A stretch of DNA of 64,000 nucleotides from Anaeramoeba flamelloides (lineage: Eukaryota > Metamonada > Anaeramoebidae): positions 620,001 to 684,000 of the forward strand of contig JANTQA010000030.1 in assembly GCA_027625915.1 (NCBI GenBank), given 5' to 3'. The notes beneath the pieces were generated by a model. That model did not search any database. It was not told the DNA's origin and saw only the letters and a program-made list of their open reading frames with translations. Below are positions 1 through 10,218 of this stretch, piece by piece (the stretch's first letter is position 1; each line of letters opens with the position of its first letter). A program made the translations under genes and the position numbers.

Positions 1-87
1 ATTCTCATAAGAAAATTTTAGCTAAAAAAGGCGAAGACATTTCAAAAGCTCGACCTGATATTGTTCATCTTGTAACTTTTTAATATA

Positions 88-118
<31 letters not shown>

Positions 119-720
119 GAACAATTACGTTTTTTGATATTTATCGATCGTGCAAACAAGATCTTTCACAACAAGCAAATAAAATTCAATTTAAAACCAA
201 TACTAATTAACGTAACATTTCTTTTCTTACCGTTCATAAAACAATAAAGTCCTTACTTGCATTATTGGATTCCCCTTTAAACAAAAGCGGAAAATTACGT
301 ATATACATCCACACACAAAAAAATATTTTGATTGAAGTCAACCCCACAATAAGGTTACCAAGAACCTTTAAGCGTTTTGCTGGTTTGATGGTAAGCCTCT
401 TGAACAAAAGATCAATTTATGTTTCAGAAAGTGAAGAAGTTTTGCTTCGAATTATTAATAACCCTGTCACACAATACTTCCCACCAAAATCCAAAGTTTA
501 CCATTGCTCTTACAAATCTGAAAAGCTCGTAGACCTTACAGATTTCATCCCCATCGTCCAAAAAAACCCAACGGTATATGTGATTGGAGCAATGCCTCAT
601 GGTAGTTTAAATATCGATTGGGCAGACGAGACAATCTCAGTTTCAGAATACTCACTTTCGACACAGGCCACCTGCGCTAGGCTATGCTTTGCCTATGAAA
701 AGTTTTTTGGAATTGTTTAA
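1..720 (+). CDS. EMG1: 18S rRNA pseudouridine N1-methyltransferase EMG1/NEP1, 3' part
   Basis: The family is a SPOUT methyltransferase that modifies a pseudouridine in 18S rRNA and is needed for 40S subunit assembly in the nucleolus. The 5' part lies outside the window. Exon A (codons from base 3 to base 71) reads KKGEDISKARPDIVHL, matching the family's DIS.ARPDI.H segment. Exon B (250-720) reads SLLALLDSPLNKSGKL, then the family's hallmark ILIEVNPTIRLPRTFKRFAG and the C-terminal block with IGAMPHG, ending FFGIV and TAA at 718-720. The join is phase 0 across a GT-AG intron at 72-249, and the joined protein follows the human and yeast proteins without a gap. An AATAAA-like signal lies about 75 bases after the stop. 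No lesion is visible, so this looks like a working host gene. Confidence 0.93.
72..249 (+). other. EMG1 intron
   Basis: A 178-base spliceosomal intron, GTAACT at the donor and ATAAAG at the acceptor, phase 0. It contains an approximately 28-base T run after a short AT stretch. The exon boundaries are fixed by EMG1 family conservation on both sides, which makes this the best-supported intron in the window. Confidence 0.88.
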
Positions 721-2699
721 TTGCTTTATATGCTTAATTGTTTCCTTGTTTAATGATTGAATTATTGATAATGGCCAATAACACATTGAAAAAATAAATT
801 AATTTGTTAAGAGATTGTTTTTATGTCCCGTTACAAAAAATAAAAAAGAGTATTTGTACTTTTCAAAAAATCAAAAAAAAATATAGAATTTTTGAAAACT
901 ATTTGGGATTACAACCCCAAATAATGTTTAATATCGTTCTATTTTTTTTTATTACTATGATGAAAACAAGAATTTATTTTTTATTGTTTGTAGTCTCATA
1001 TTTTTGCTCTTAACCATATAATTGAGACAGTTATTTGAAACATAGCTGAAAATAAAACGTTTATTAAGACAATTAGAAAATAGTTTTAGAAATATTTTCC
1101 TTGAACTATTTTTTTGATCTTTTTTTAAATGCTTTTTGGATCAGACATTTTCAAATAGCTTTCAAAATCCAATATTTTTTAGAAAAATAAGGAATATAGA
1201 AATTTTCATTGTATATTTTTATAGATTATTCTTATGAAACAAATAAATTATTTATTTATTTTTTATTAAAAGAACCAACCGAATAAATTAAATATTAAAT
1301 AATTTTATGAAATAAAATTTTTAAACTTTTTATTTTGATTTTAATTTTTTTTTATTATTGATTTTGCTTTTACATATGCATTTACTTAACTTTGTTCGCT
1401 TTTTACCTTTCCCTAATAAACAAGGTCCATATTTTGATATTTCTGATTGTTGATTGCTACACAATCACTTATTTGAAACAAATTGATCACTCAAAAAAAA
1501 TTAAAATTTGATAAAAATTTGCAAATATTACCAAAGAATATTTATTTGAATACTCCATACAAACTTTGTTAAAAATTAAACTTGGGATAATTGAGTTTTA
1601 AAATCATTTATTTTATTACTGTAAAAAAGAAGTATTGGTTTCTTACTTTTTTTTTTTTTTTTTTTTTCGAGTCTAAGAAGGATTCCTGGGATAAGAAGAT
1701 TATAAAGGTATATAAACTGTTTTTCAAATAAAAGGGTACAGAAAATTCAAAAATTATTCGTAATTGAATCAAATTAATTGTAGTATCATTCTAAAAGATA
1801 AGAAATACTTTAAAACATAAAAAAAAAAAAACACTCAACCGAAGATTTAAAACTCATTAAAACAAAACAATAAAAATTAAAATCAAATATTTTAAAAATT
1901 ATTGTTCCCTTTTATTTGAAATGTGAAATCTCGTTTTGTAAATTTTATAGGGAAAAAAAATGATAAAATCAATAAAAACCTTTGAACACAAAGGATTGGG
2001 AAAAAGTTCTTTTCATGAAAAATTTTTGTTCTTTAATATCTCATTTTTAAGATAAAGCCACAATTCATCTGTGTATTTTGTTGGAATTATTATTTTGTTT
2101 ATCTTCTTTGAATCATATATCAATACAATAATGGTCTTTCTCAATTCCTATATCTATCTAATTTGAAATCAAACTTGCACTGTTTATATTTTTACACTGT
2201 AGATTATTTCCCAAATTGATTTCTTCTTATCTTGTTTTTTCATTTTCCAACTGTTCGAATTCCATAAATGAAAAAACAAAAAATGAAAAAATGAATAATT
2301 AAAATTATAATCACCAATAAGTACTTATCTTATGAACAATCAAATTCAATAGTATTGATGATTTGAGAGGTGTGCCCTTATGTTAGGTAAAGGGGTTAAT
2401 TTGAATTTTGTCAATCAAAAGAAATTGAATTTCACAATATCCTTTTTTTATTCGGGTTGATCTTTGAACATCAAGTAAATTGATGTTAACTGACTAGATC
2501 CTTAATAATTAATATTTCTGGATAGAAAACCTTTTCAGAGCCCAGAAGAATTGAGTCAAATATAGTATTTTTCTATATTCTTTCAAATAAAAAAAAAATA
2601 ACTAGAAGTCCTTAGGCTTTCTAGAATTCAAAAGAATTGGATAAAAATTTACATTTTACTAGATTCTGTTAAATTATACAAAATATACAAATAGTACCC
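721..2699. other. Intergenic, no gene seen
   Basis: About 2 kb of A/T-rich low-complexity DNA downstream of EMG1 with several T runs (for example 1650-1667). Open frames here are short and of F/K/I composition. No RNA gene or repeat with copies elsewhere in the window was recognised. Confidence 0.6.
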
Positions 2700-3300
2700 A
2701 TCAAAGGTTGTAGTGTGCCATAGAGTGCCTTAAAGTGCTGATTTTTTTTTTTAAGTTTTAAAATGAAAAGAAAATTTAGTAAATTTTGTTATTATTTCAA
2801 TGAGTAAAAAAACCCAAAATGCGATTTTCTTAAGGTTTACTGTTTTATTTGTTAAGTGTTCAAGGTTTTTTGTGTGGTTTTCTATTTTATTTAGAAAATC
2901 TATTGATTTTAGTTTAGTTTTTTTGAGTTTTCTATTCATTTGTAAAATCTTCTAGGTTTTTTTGAGGTTTTCTATTTTATTTAGAAAGTGTTCTAGGGTT
3001 TTTTACTTTTTAAAATAAACAAAAAACTCAAAAAAAACTAGAAAACTTAACAAAGAATAGAAAACTCAAAAAAAGATAACGAAAATTCATTAATTTTTCA
3101 AAAACAGAAAAATCAAAAAAATCTAACGAAAATTCATTGATTTTTCAAATAAATAGAAAACTTTTGAAAAGATAAATCTACTTTTCAAGAATTTAAAAGA
3201 ATAGAGTAAACTCAAAGGTTTTACTCATTTTTTTTAATTTCTGGAAAATCTAATTGCGGTTTTTTTTATTTAAGAAACAAATAGAAACTTAAATAAATTT
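2700..3300. repeat. Dispersed foldback-type repeat, copy 1
   Basis: This block is built from short inverted pieces around phrases such as GTTTTCTATTTATTTAGAAA and their complements, with a GAGTGCC...AAGTGC phrase near its left edge. The same vocabulary recurs at 9290-10000 and 41450-42030. It is probably a degenerate foldback or MITE-like family; exact ends are not clear. Confidence 0.5.
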
Positions 3301-3590
3301 TCCTTTTACGTTCATTTATTAAAAAAAAGCTAACAGCTGTAAGAGATAATTCATTTTCTCCCTTCATATTAAATAAAACTATAATTATAAAAAAAAATAT
3401 TTTTTAGCTACTAATCTTCATTTCAAGACAATCTAAAGAAAAAGATTTTTCAACTTTGAAGTCTTTAAATTGATAATTCAAACTTTAAATTTGTTATAAA
3501 AAGCTAATTTTTTCCAAAAATTTTGAATTATTTACTACTGCCACAACTAATTGCATAATTAAAGGATTGAAAAAATAAAAAACAAAATCA

Positions 3591-3760
3591 TACTGGTATT
3601 TGAATTTTAAATGGGAAAAATTTTCACTTGATTTCAAATTTCCTTTTTCAAATAGATTCCAATACTACCAACTACTTCTTGGGAACCCGATTTTTAAAAA
3701 AAAGGAATCTAGGAAAAGGAAGTGAAAATTTTTTCACGTTAATAATTCAAATACCTGTTA
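3591..3760. mobile_element. Small TIR element (MITE), family TACTGGTATTTG, copy 1
   Basis: The ends are near-complementary: TACTGGTATTTGAA at the left and TTCAAATACCTGTTA at the right, each followed inward by a conserved TGAAAATTTT-type block. A second copy with the same ends lies at 39311-39554. Ends of the form TA-CTGG...CCAG-TA are compatible with a TA target site. There is no coding capacity. Confidence 0.65.
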
Positions 3761-4168
3761 TACAAGTATCTTTTTTTAATTGATGAGGATCAACAAATAG
3801 TTCTGAGTTACTTATCTAATTTTTCGAGAATTTAGAACCATGGATCACTAATACATTTTACCTTCTTAAACAACATACTTAAATTTTAGACATATCATTT
3901 GAAGATACTCATCCCTTAAAATAATAATTCATATTCTACACATCTAAAAAATCTTGTGACTTTAAAAAATCTTATCACTTTTACAAAGCTCTTCACCCTT
4001 TAAAAGTATTGGAAAGTGTTTGAAAGGTTATTAAATTATCTGAAAGTGTTTTAAAGTTTGAAAACATTAGAAAGCTGTTTAAAATTCATCAGATTTTTGG
4101 GAGTGAAAAAATACCTTTCAAAAACATTTTTTAACTTTTGTGTCTTGCTGAAGTACTCTTGCAAAACA

Positions 4169-5812
4169 ATGAATACAACATTAAAAGTATTACTGTCTCT
4201 TTTGTTTGTAATTCTATGTGGATCACCAATTTGGTACCATACCATGACTGTACACCAAGCAAAACTACCAACAAACAAATTACTAAACCTAAGTTCAAGT
4301 GCAAACCCAAAGATCAGTATTCAAATTAAACTCTTATATGATGAAGAAATCTTAAAAACACCAAATCAAGAGTCATTTCTTTCACAATTAAAAAAAGAAG
4401 TAAAAAAATATTCCAAAGAATTTCAAGAAGATTTTTTAACATTTCAAATCAAGACACATCCAATTAAATTACAAAAAGATTATAACAACATGGACAATCC
4501 TAAAAAAATAACAAAACTACTCCAAGAATCACTTTCTTTTCAGAAAGAAAAAGAAAAAGAAAAAGAAAAAGAAAAAGAAAAAGAAAAAGAAAAAGAAAAA
4601 GAAAAAGAAAAAGAAAAAGAAAATCAAGGAATGTTCGAACCAAAATATACCCTAGTTTTATTAAATTTACCAAAATTATCTGAAGGAATATATTTACCAC
4701 CAACAGGGAGATTAGTTTGGATTAATCTTGGAGAATCAACAAACGAAAACAAGCATCTTAACAACATTAAAAATTTCTTCTCAATTTTTACTTGCATTAC
4801 AAACACAACCAAGTTTACAACGCAAACTGACGATTTGCACATTTCCTTTATTTTGTTAAATCAAGATCCGAGGGGAAGAGTTTTAAATTGGGAGTTTGAA
4901 AAGGCTTTTAATAACTATTTACAGCCAACAATTGAAAAACTGAATACCAGGTTTTCGGAAATTACACATGATTCTGAAATGATCGCATATGCGGACTTGG
5001 AGCAGTCCCGCGTTCACAAATCTGAAGCGATCAATCAAAACAATGAAAAAGAAGTGTACTATTCCATCTCAAAAAACACATTGCGAAGGGTTATTCAAAT
5101 TGGGGAATGGAGTAGCTCCATTGCAACGAATAAGCCCGTTTTACGCTTTATTCTCTTTGTCCCAGGAAAACAATTTACACCTTTATTTATTAATAGGAGC
5201 TCCAAAAAAAACCGAGACGCCTTTATTGTTACCGGCATCGGGGGCATTTCAATTAATAATCTGAATAATTCAGAAACCCAATTATTAAACAAAAACGACT
5301 TAAGGCGACCGTTCTTAGTTTTTGCAAACCAAATGAGATTATTCCTTGGAATCAAAAATTTAAACAAGTTTATTTATTATGATCCAAGCAATATCATACA
5401 GGACATTGAATTGGATATGCTCATATTTAACACGCTAATAAAAAATCTATACGAAGCTAAACATTCTTTACTATCGTTACACACCTTAATCAAAGAACTC
5501 CCTTATATGGAAATACCAGAGGAAATTAGAATTCATATCCAAAACGCAATCAACGGGATCCAAGATTCGGAGTCTTATATTAACAAAAAAAATTACAAAT
5601 CTGCCTATTTTAGCTCCAAAAGAGCAATAGATGACTGTAATCGGGCCTTTTTTAACCCTTCCATTTCTTCTCAGCTTTATTTTGAAATGCAAAATAGATT
5701 TGCTATTTATATTCCAATTTTTCTTCCAATGTTGGCACCATTAATTACAAAATTATTGAAACAAATATCTTCATTTTTGAAAAAAAAGAAAAAAAAAAAA
5801 TTTCAATTTTGA
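4169..5812 (+). CDS. PIGS: GPI transamidase subunit PIG-S
   Basis: PIG-S is a non-catalytic subunit of the ER complex that attaches GPI anchors to proteins. The frame is open from 4058, but the Met at 4169 starts the conserved N-terminus: a membrane segment at about residues 5-20 followed by GSPIWYHTMTVHQAKLP, the counterpart of the family's G.P.WW.TT..YRA.LP. The C-terminal part has FFNPSISSQLYFEMQNRFAIYIPIFLPM, matching the family's F.P...SQLYFP..HK.A.Y.P.F.P before the last membrane segment (about 511-530). A lysine-rich tail then faces the cytosol, as expected for an ER protein. At 547 residues it matches the usual length (about 555). A (KE)n tract at residues 126-152 interrupts the luminal domain. 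A poly(A) signal AATAAA lies just after the stop. No intron is needed. Confidence 0.9.
   Translation: MNTTLKVLLSLLFVILCGSPIWYHTMTVHQAKLPTNKLLNLSSSANPKISIQIKLLYDEEILKTPNQESFLSQLKKEVKKYSKEFQEDFLTFQIKTHPIKLQKDYNNMDNPKKITKLLQESLSFQKEKEKEKEKEKEKEKEKEKEKEKEKENQGMFEPKYTLVLLNLPKLSEGIYLPPTGRLVWINLGESTNENKHLNNIKNFFSIFTCITNTTKFTTQTDDLHISFILLNQDPRGRVLNWEFEKAFNNYLQPTIEKLNTRFSEITHDSEMIAYADLEQSRVHKSEAINQNNEKEVYYSISKNTLRRVIQIGEWSSSIATNKPVLRFILFVPGKQFTPLFINRSSKKNRDAFIVTGIGGISINNLNNSETQLLNKNDLRRPFLVFANQMRLFLGIKNLNKFIYYDPSNIIQDIELDMLIFNTLIKNLYEAKHSLLSLHTLIKELPYMEIPEEIRIHIQNAINGIQDSESYINKKNYKSAYFSSKRAIDDCNRAFFNPSISSQLYFEMQNRFAIYIPIFLPMLAPLITKLLKQISSFLKKKKKKKFQF
4544..4623 (+). repeat. (AAAGAA)n hexanucleotide repeat inside PIG-S
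   Basis: About 13 perfect AAAGAA units encode an alternating Lys-Glu tract in the luminal part of PIG-S. The unit length of six keeps the frame open whatever the copy number, so length variation between alleles is plausible. Confidence 0.9.
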
Positions 5813-6299
5813 GCAATTAAATAAAAGAATCTAAAATATTTTTATATTTAATATTATTTTACATATTGGAAAATCACACCAACTATATTGACACTTTTTT
5901 TCTTTTGCATTACATACGCATGCTTAAATGCATTCAAATGTAAAAAAAAAAAACACACAAAATACTCATCGAATTTTTCTATATGAAATCCCAAAAACTA
6001 AATAATTGTGTTTTAATTTTGCATTTTAAATAGTAAAATATGTTTTTTTTATCATCACATAAACATTAAAATGTGTATTTTTGTGTTTATACTGATATTT
6101 ACCTTTTAAATGATAAAAAAAAAATGAAACGAATTTTTTTTTTTTTTGAATGTAAATACATGTTTTAGTTTATAAAATGAATGAACTAACACTCATCTAA
6201 AAAAATTATTAATTTGAGTCTCTTTTTTGAAAACGAAAATTTCACATATTTCTAATATAAAACTAAAATTAGTATATTATTATTTTTATTAAGAAATAT
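5813..6299. other. Intergenic, no gene seen
   Basis: A/T-rich sequence after PIG-S with an AATAAA signal right after the stop and several homopolymer runs. Nothing else recognised. Confidence 0.6.
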
Positions 6300-6302
6300 A
6301 TT

Positions 6303-7571
6303 AGAGGTTTTGATGATAACATGCTATAATTCACGATGAAGTTACAAAAATCGTGATAATTTTTATCAAATCGCGATATATCAGAAAATTGCGATAATTC
6401 AATATTATCGTGATAATATAACAAATCGCGATATTCTATAAAATCGCGATAATTATAAAAAAATCGTGATAAATACCAAAATATCGCGATTACTTTTTAA
6501 TCGCGATATAATAGTTGATGGGTTTTTGGGCTAATTGAGAAATATTTTGAATAAAAAATTTTTTTTGATCAAAAAATAGATTAGGTGACAAAAAGTCATT
6601 CTTTGAAAAAACAACAAAAAAGATACTTGATCCAATCAAGGATCAGATCAAAGAGTTTTGTTGTGTTTTCATTTTATTTGGTTGACAAACCGATCGATCC
6701 TTTTCGATCAACAACAATAAGAACTAAAGAGAAATAAATATTTTTTCAGTTAATGGTGGTGTTGGAAATTGCTTTGAATAATTAGCTTCTAAAACAACCA
6801 ACCCTTAATCTGTTCTTTAAAGAATGTTTTCTTGGGTTACAATATTTTCATTATTCTCGAAAGCTGAAAGGGGTTGGATAACTTTTCAAAAGCTTTTACA
6901 ACATCCTTGCCAGATGATCACCAATTATTAAGATTTTTTATACGATTCTTGTCTTCTTCTTCTTTTTCTACTCATATCTTTGTATTGGACAGAAAACACA
7001 ATTAGAATAATTGAGGTTTTTGTTTGATCGATCACCAATAAGAAGTCAAATTATTCTTTATTCTTTTTGGCTATTTAAAATTGTGAAGGTAACAACTCCA
7101 TTTTAAGAAAACACACATAATTTATATTCAAGTTTATTGATGAGATGGGTAATTATTAGTTTGATCATAAAATTTGTTTGAGATTTTATATTTTGTTAAA
7201 AAAAAAATGAAAAGAATAAAATTTTTTTCCAAAACAAACCAAACTCATTCCCTTTATAAAAGTTTTCTGTCTTTTAAAACTTTCAAACACTTGAAGACAG
7301 TTCATAACCCTTACAAACACTTTCTGACATTATTAAAGGGGAAAGTGTTGTAAAAATCTCAAGGCTTTGTAAAAATCAAGAGATTTTTTTTAAAAATGAA
7401 ATGAAAATAATAATTTTTCATTTTTTCGGGATAATGTGAATATCGCGATAATGTTGTTTATCACGATTTTATGATTTTTTCGCGATAAAGTTGGACTAAT
7501 CGCGATTTTTTTAATATTATTGCGATTTTATTGTTAATATCATGATAATATATGTTATCATCAAAACCTCT
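6303..7571. mobile_element. 1.27 kb TIR element with subterminal TCGCGAT clusters, copy 1
   Basis: It has perfect 20-base terminal inverted repeats, AGAGGTTTTGATGATAACAT at 6303-6322 and its complement at 7552-7571, flanked on both sides by ATT (6300-6302 and 7572-7574), a possible 3-base target duplication. Both subterminal regions carry many copies of TCGCGAT and close variants (TCGTGAT, TTGCGAT): about ten at the left and six at the right. These stand out strongly in CpG-poor DNA and could be transposase-binding sites. There is no transposase. A second copy is at 46058-47311. Confidence 0.8.
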
Positions 7572-7574
7572 ATT

Positions 7575-9289
7575 AATTCTTGAAAATTATGAAACCTAAT
7601 TTTTCGTTTTAATTTAGAAATATTTGATTATGAAAAAAAAAATATTAATTTATCAGGATTTTTAATAATTAATATTTCAATTCGAATCATCAACAAAGAG
7701 TACAACTAATTGTGGTATAGGTGATTAAATAAATGAATATTAGATTGAATTTTAACAAAAAAATTATCAATGAAGTTCAGATCTATTCAATAAAATTTTT
7801 TTACTCTTTAAAGAATTGTGAAAGTTGTTTTTGAGTTTTCGAAAAATGAAAAAAAATTGAAAAAAAAATTTATTGACAAATAGTTTTAACTTACTCACAA
7901 GAATTGCTATAAAAATTCAAATAATTTTTGGGATTTAAAATTTAGATTTAGAATTTTTAAAGCAATTCTGGAGAGTAAACCCAAACAAAATGTCTTAAAA
8001 TACAAACAATTTTTCAAAGTAAAATTTTTAAATGAATTTAAAAAATTAATTATTATAACTATCCTTCTTTAAATCAATACAATTATCTTCCAATTGGTCA
8101 AATAACACAATTTTTTGGTTGGACAAAAGAATTATCTCAAAAAAGAAAAAAAATCAATATTATAATATATCTGGCAATAAAAACTCTGTTTGGGTAATAA
8201 TGATGGAAATATCAATAACATTAGTGAAATTTTTTTCGGTTTTACGAAACTAAATTAATGCCAAGCTTGCATTTATATAAAAAAAGTGAAACAAATTCAT
8301 CACCTGATACTATTTTCTTTGTTGAGTTTTCTTGTTAATCATAATACATGGCATATTGTCATAAACAAAATTATTAAGTACATGAATATCACCTATAAAA
8401 TATTTTGTTATTTTGTATGTTTCTACAAAATATTGATCTCTGGAACAGTTTAAATTATTGAAATCTTTAGGTTTTTTTCTAACCCCCCCCCTTTTTTTTT
8501 TTTTGAATTAGTTTGGATTATTCCACCTTTTTTTATTTTTATTTTTTAGTATTAGGAGTATTAGGAGGAGATATAATTAATAAAAACCCATGTACGAGAA
8601 TCGATAAACTTTTTAAGGATTAGATCTGATTATTAAATAAAGATTTTATAACCGGATCATAAAAAAATTGAATTATTAATAAAAAAACCCAATGGAACTT
8701 ATTCCATTTCAAACCAAAAGAAGTAATCTGAACAAACTGTTCCTTACAATTTGTTGAATTAATACTTTGATTGTGTAAATTCTTTTCTAATTTGTTAATT
8801 TTATTAAAAATTTTACGAAAAAAAGATTTGAAAAGCTTGTAAATTAATAATAATAAAAACCAAAAGAAAAACTTGAAATAAAAAATTCTTCGTTTTTAAA
8901 AAAACAGCACTTTGAAGAGTTACTTTATATATAAAGTTTAAATTTCAAATTGGATAAATTAACATTATCCATTAAATTTAATTCACCAAATATTTAAACC
9001 TATTAATTAAAAAAAATTCATAGTATTAATTAGTTAATATTCAACATAAAACGAAACAATCATAAAACCCTATCAATACTTGGTCTACCAAAAAAAACCT
9101 TTTAATTAAATTATGAACTTTTTTTTTTATTATTTTTTTACCTTTTTTTATGTTTTGCTCGCCTATCTCTTTTTCTTGTATTTCTTTAGTAAATAACCCT
9201 TTCTTATTATTTTATAAAGAAAGGATTTCCTATGTGTTCTTAATCTTGTATACACCATAGCTCAATGAAAAATGTCCTTAATTTTTTTT
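7575..9289. other. Intergenic, no gene seen
   Basis: A/T-rich sequence with a C9 next to a T run near 8480-8505. No coding frame, RNA gene or shared repeat recognised. Confidence 0.55.
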
Positions 9290-10000
9290 TTTTTTTGATT
9301 TTAAAAGTGCATTGATTACCACCTATCGCTTCGAGCACCTGTTTTTTTTTTTTTTAATTTTTGAAACGTAAAGAAAATTTACGAAAATTTCGGTTTATTT
9401 CAAAAATTAAAAGAAAACTTAACAGTGGCCTTCCAGAATTTCAGAAATTAAAAGAAAATTTATTGAATTTTCTTTCTATTTTTGGAAATGAAAAAAAAAA
9501 TAATGGATGTTTTCTTGAGGTTTACTTTTTAATTGTAAAGTGTTCTCGGTTTTTTTGAGGTTTTCCATTTTATTGTGAAGTGTTCTAGGTTTTTTTTTAC
9601 TTTCGAAATAAACCGAAAATTTATTAAAATTTTGTGTTTATTTCTAAAGTAAAAAAAACCTAACCAAAATCTATTGATTTTCCAGATAAATAGAAAATTT
9701 AAAAAAACCTAACCAAAATCAATAGATTTTCCAAATAAACAGAAAACTCAAGAAAAGGAAACAGTGGTATTTTTTGATTGTTGAAATAAAAAGAAAATTT
9801 ATTATATTTTTTTTTCATTTCAAAAAGTAAAAAAAACCAAACGTGAGGTGCCGTCAAGTGCCTAGGTTTTTTTTTAATTTCTTAAATTAGAAAAAAACCT
9901 AACGGCGCTTTTCCATAATTCAAAAGAATAGAGAAAAATCAAAGATTTTACTTAATTATTTTAAATTAAAAAAAAAACCTAACAGCAAAAAGGAGGTATT
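9290..10000. repeat. Dispersed foldback-type repeat, copy 2
   Basis: The vocabulary is the same as at 2700-3300 and 41450-42030: inverted blocks related to GAAAATTTATT and AAACAGAAAACT, and the phrase GTGCCGTCAAGTGCCTAGG near 9848. Open frames inside it are repeat-derived. Ends are indistinct. Confidence 0.55.
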
Positions 10001-10218
10001 TTTGTTGATCGCCTCTCTTTAATGAAAAGATAAAAAAAAAACGTTCAGCAAAACCCTTCTCGCCAACTCCTAAAATATCCATTTCCTGATTTATTCAAGC
10101 GGAAATTTTCTACAATTAACTCGATAATCCTTTAAATGTTAAAAAGAAAAAAAAAAAATGTGAAAAAAAAAAAAAGATGATTTATAAATATTTCAATTTA
10201 TTTCAGTTACAATGTTGC

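Noticed and set aside
804-1013. 69-codon plus frame after EMG1
   Set aside because: Phe/Ile/Lys-rich with T-run codons, no motif, no homology I can see; typical noise frame.
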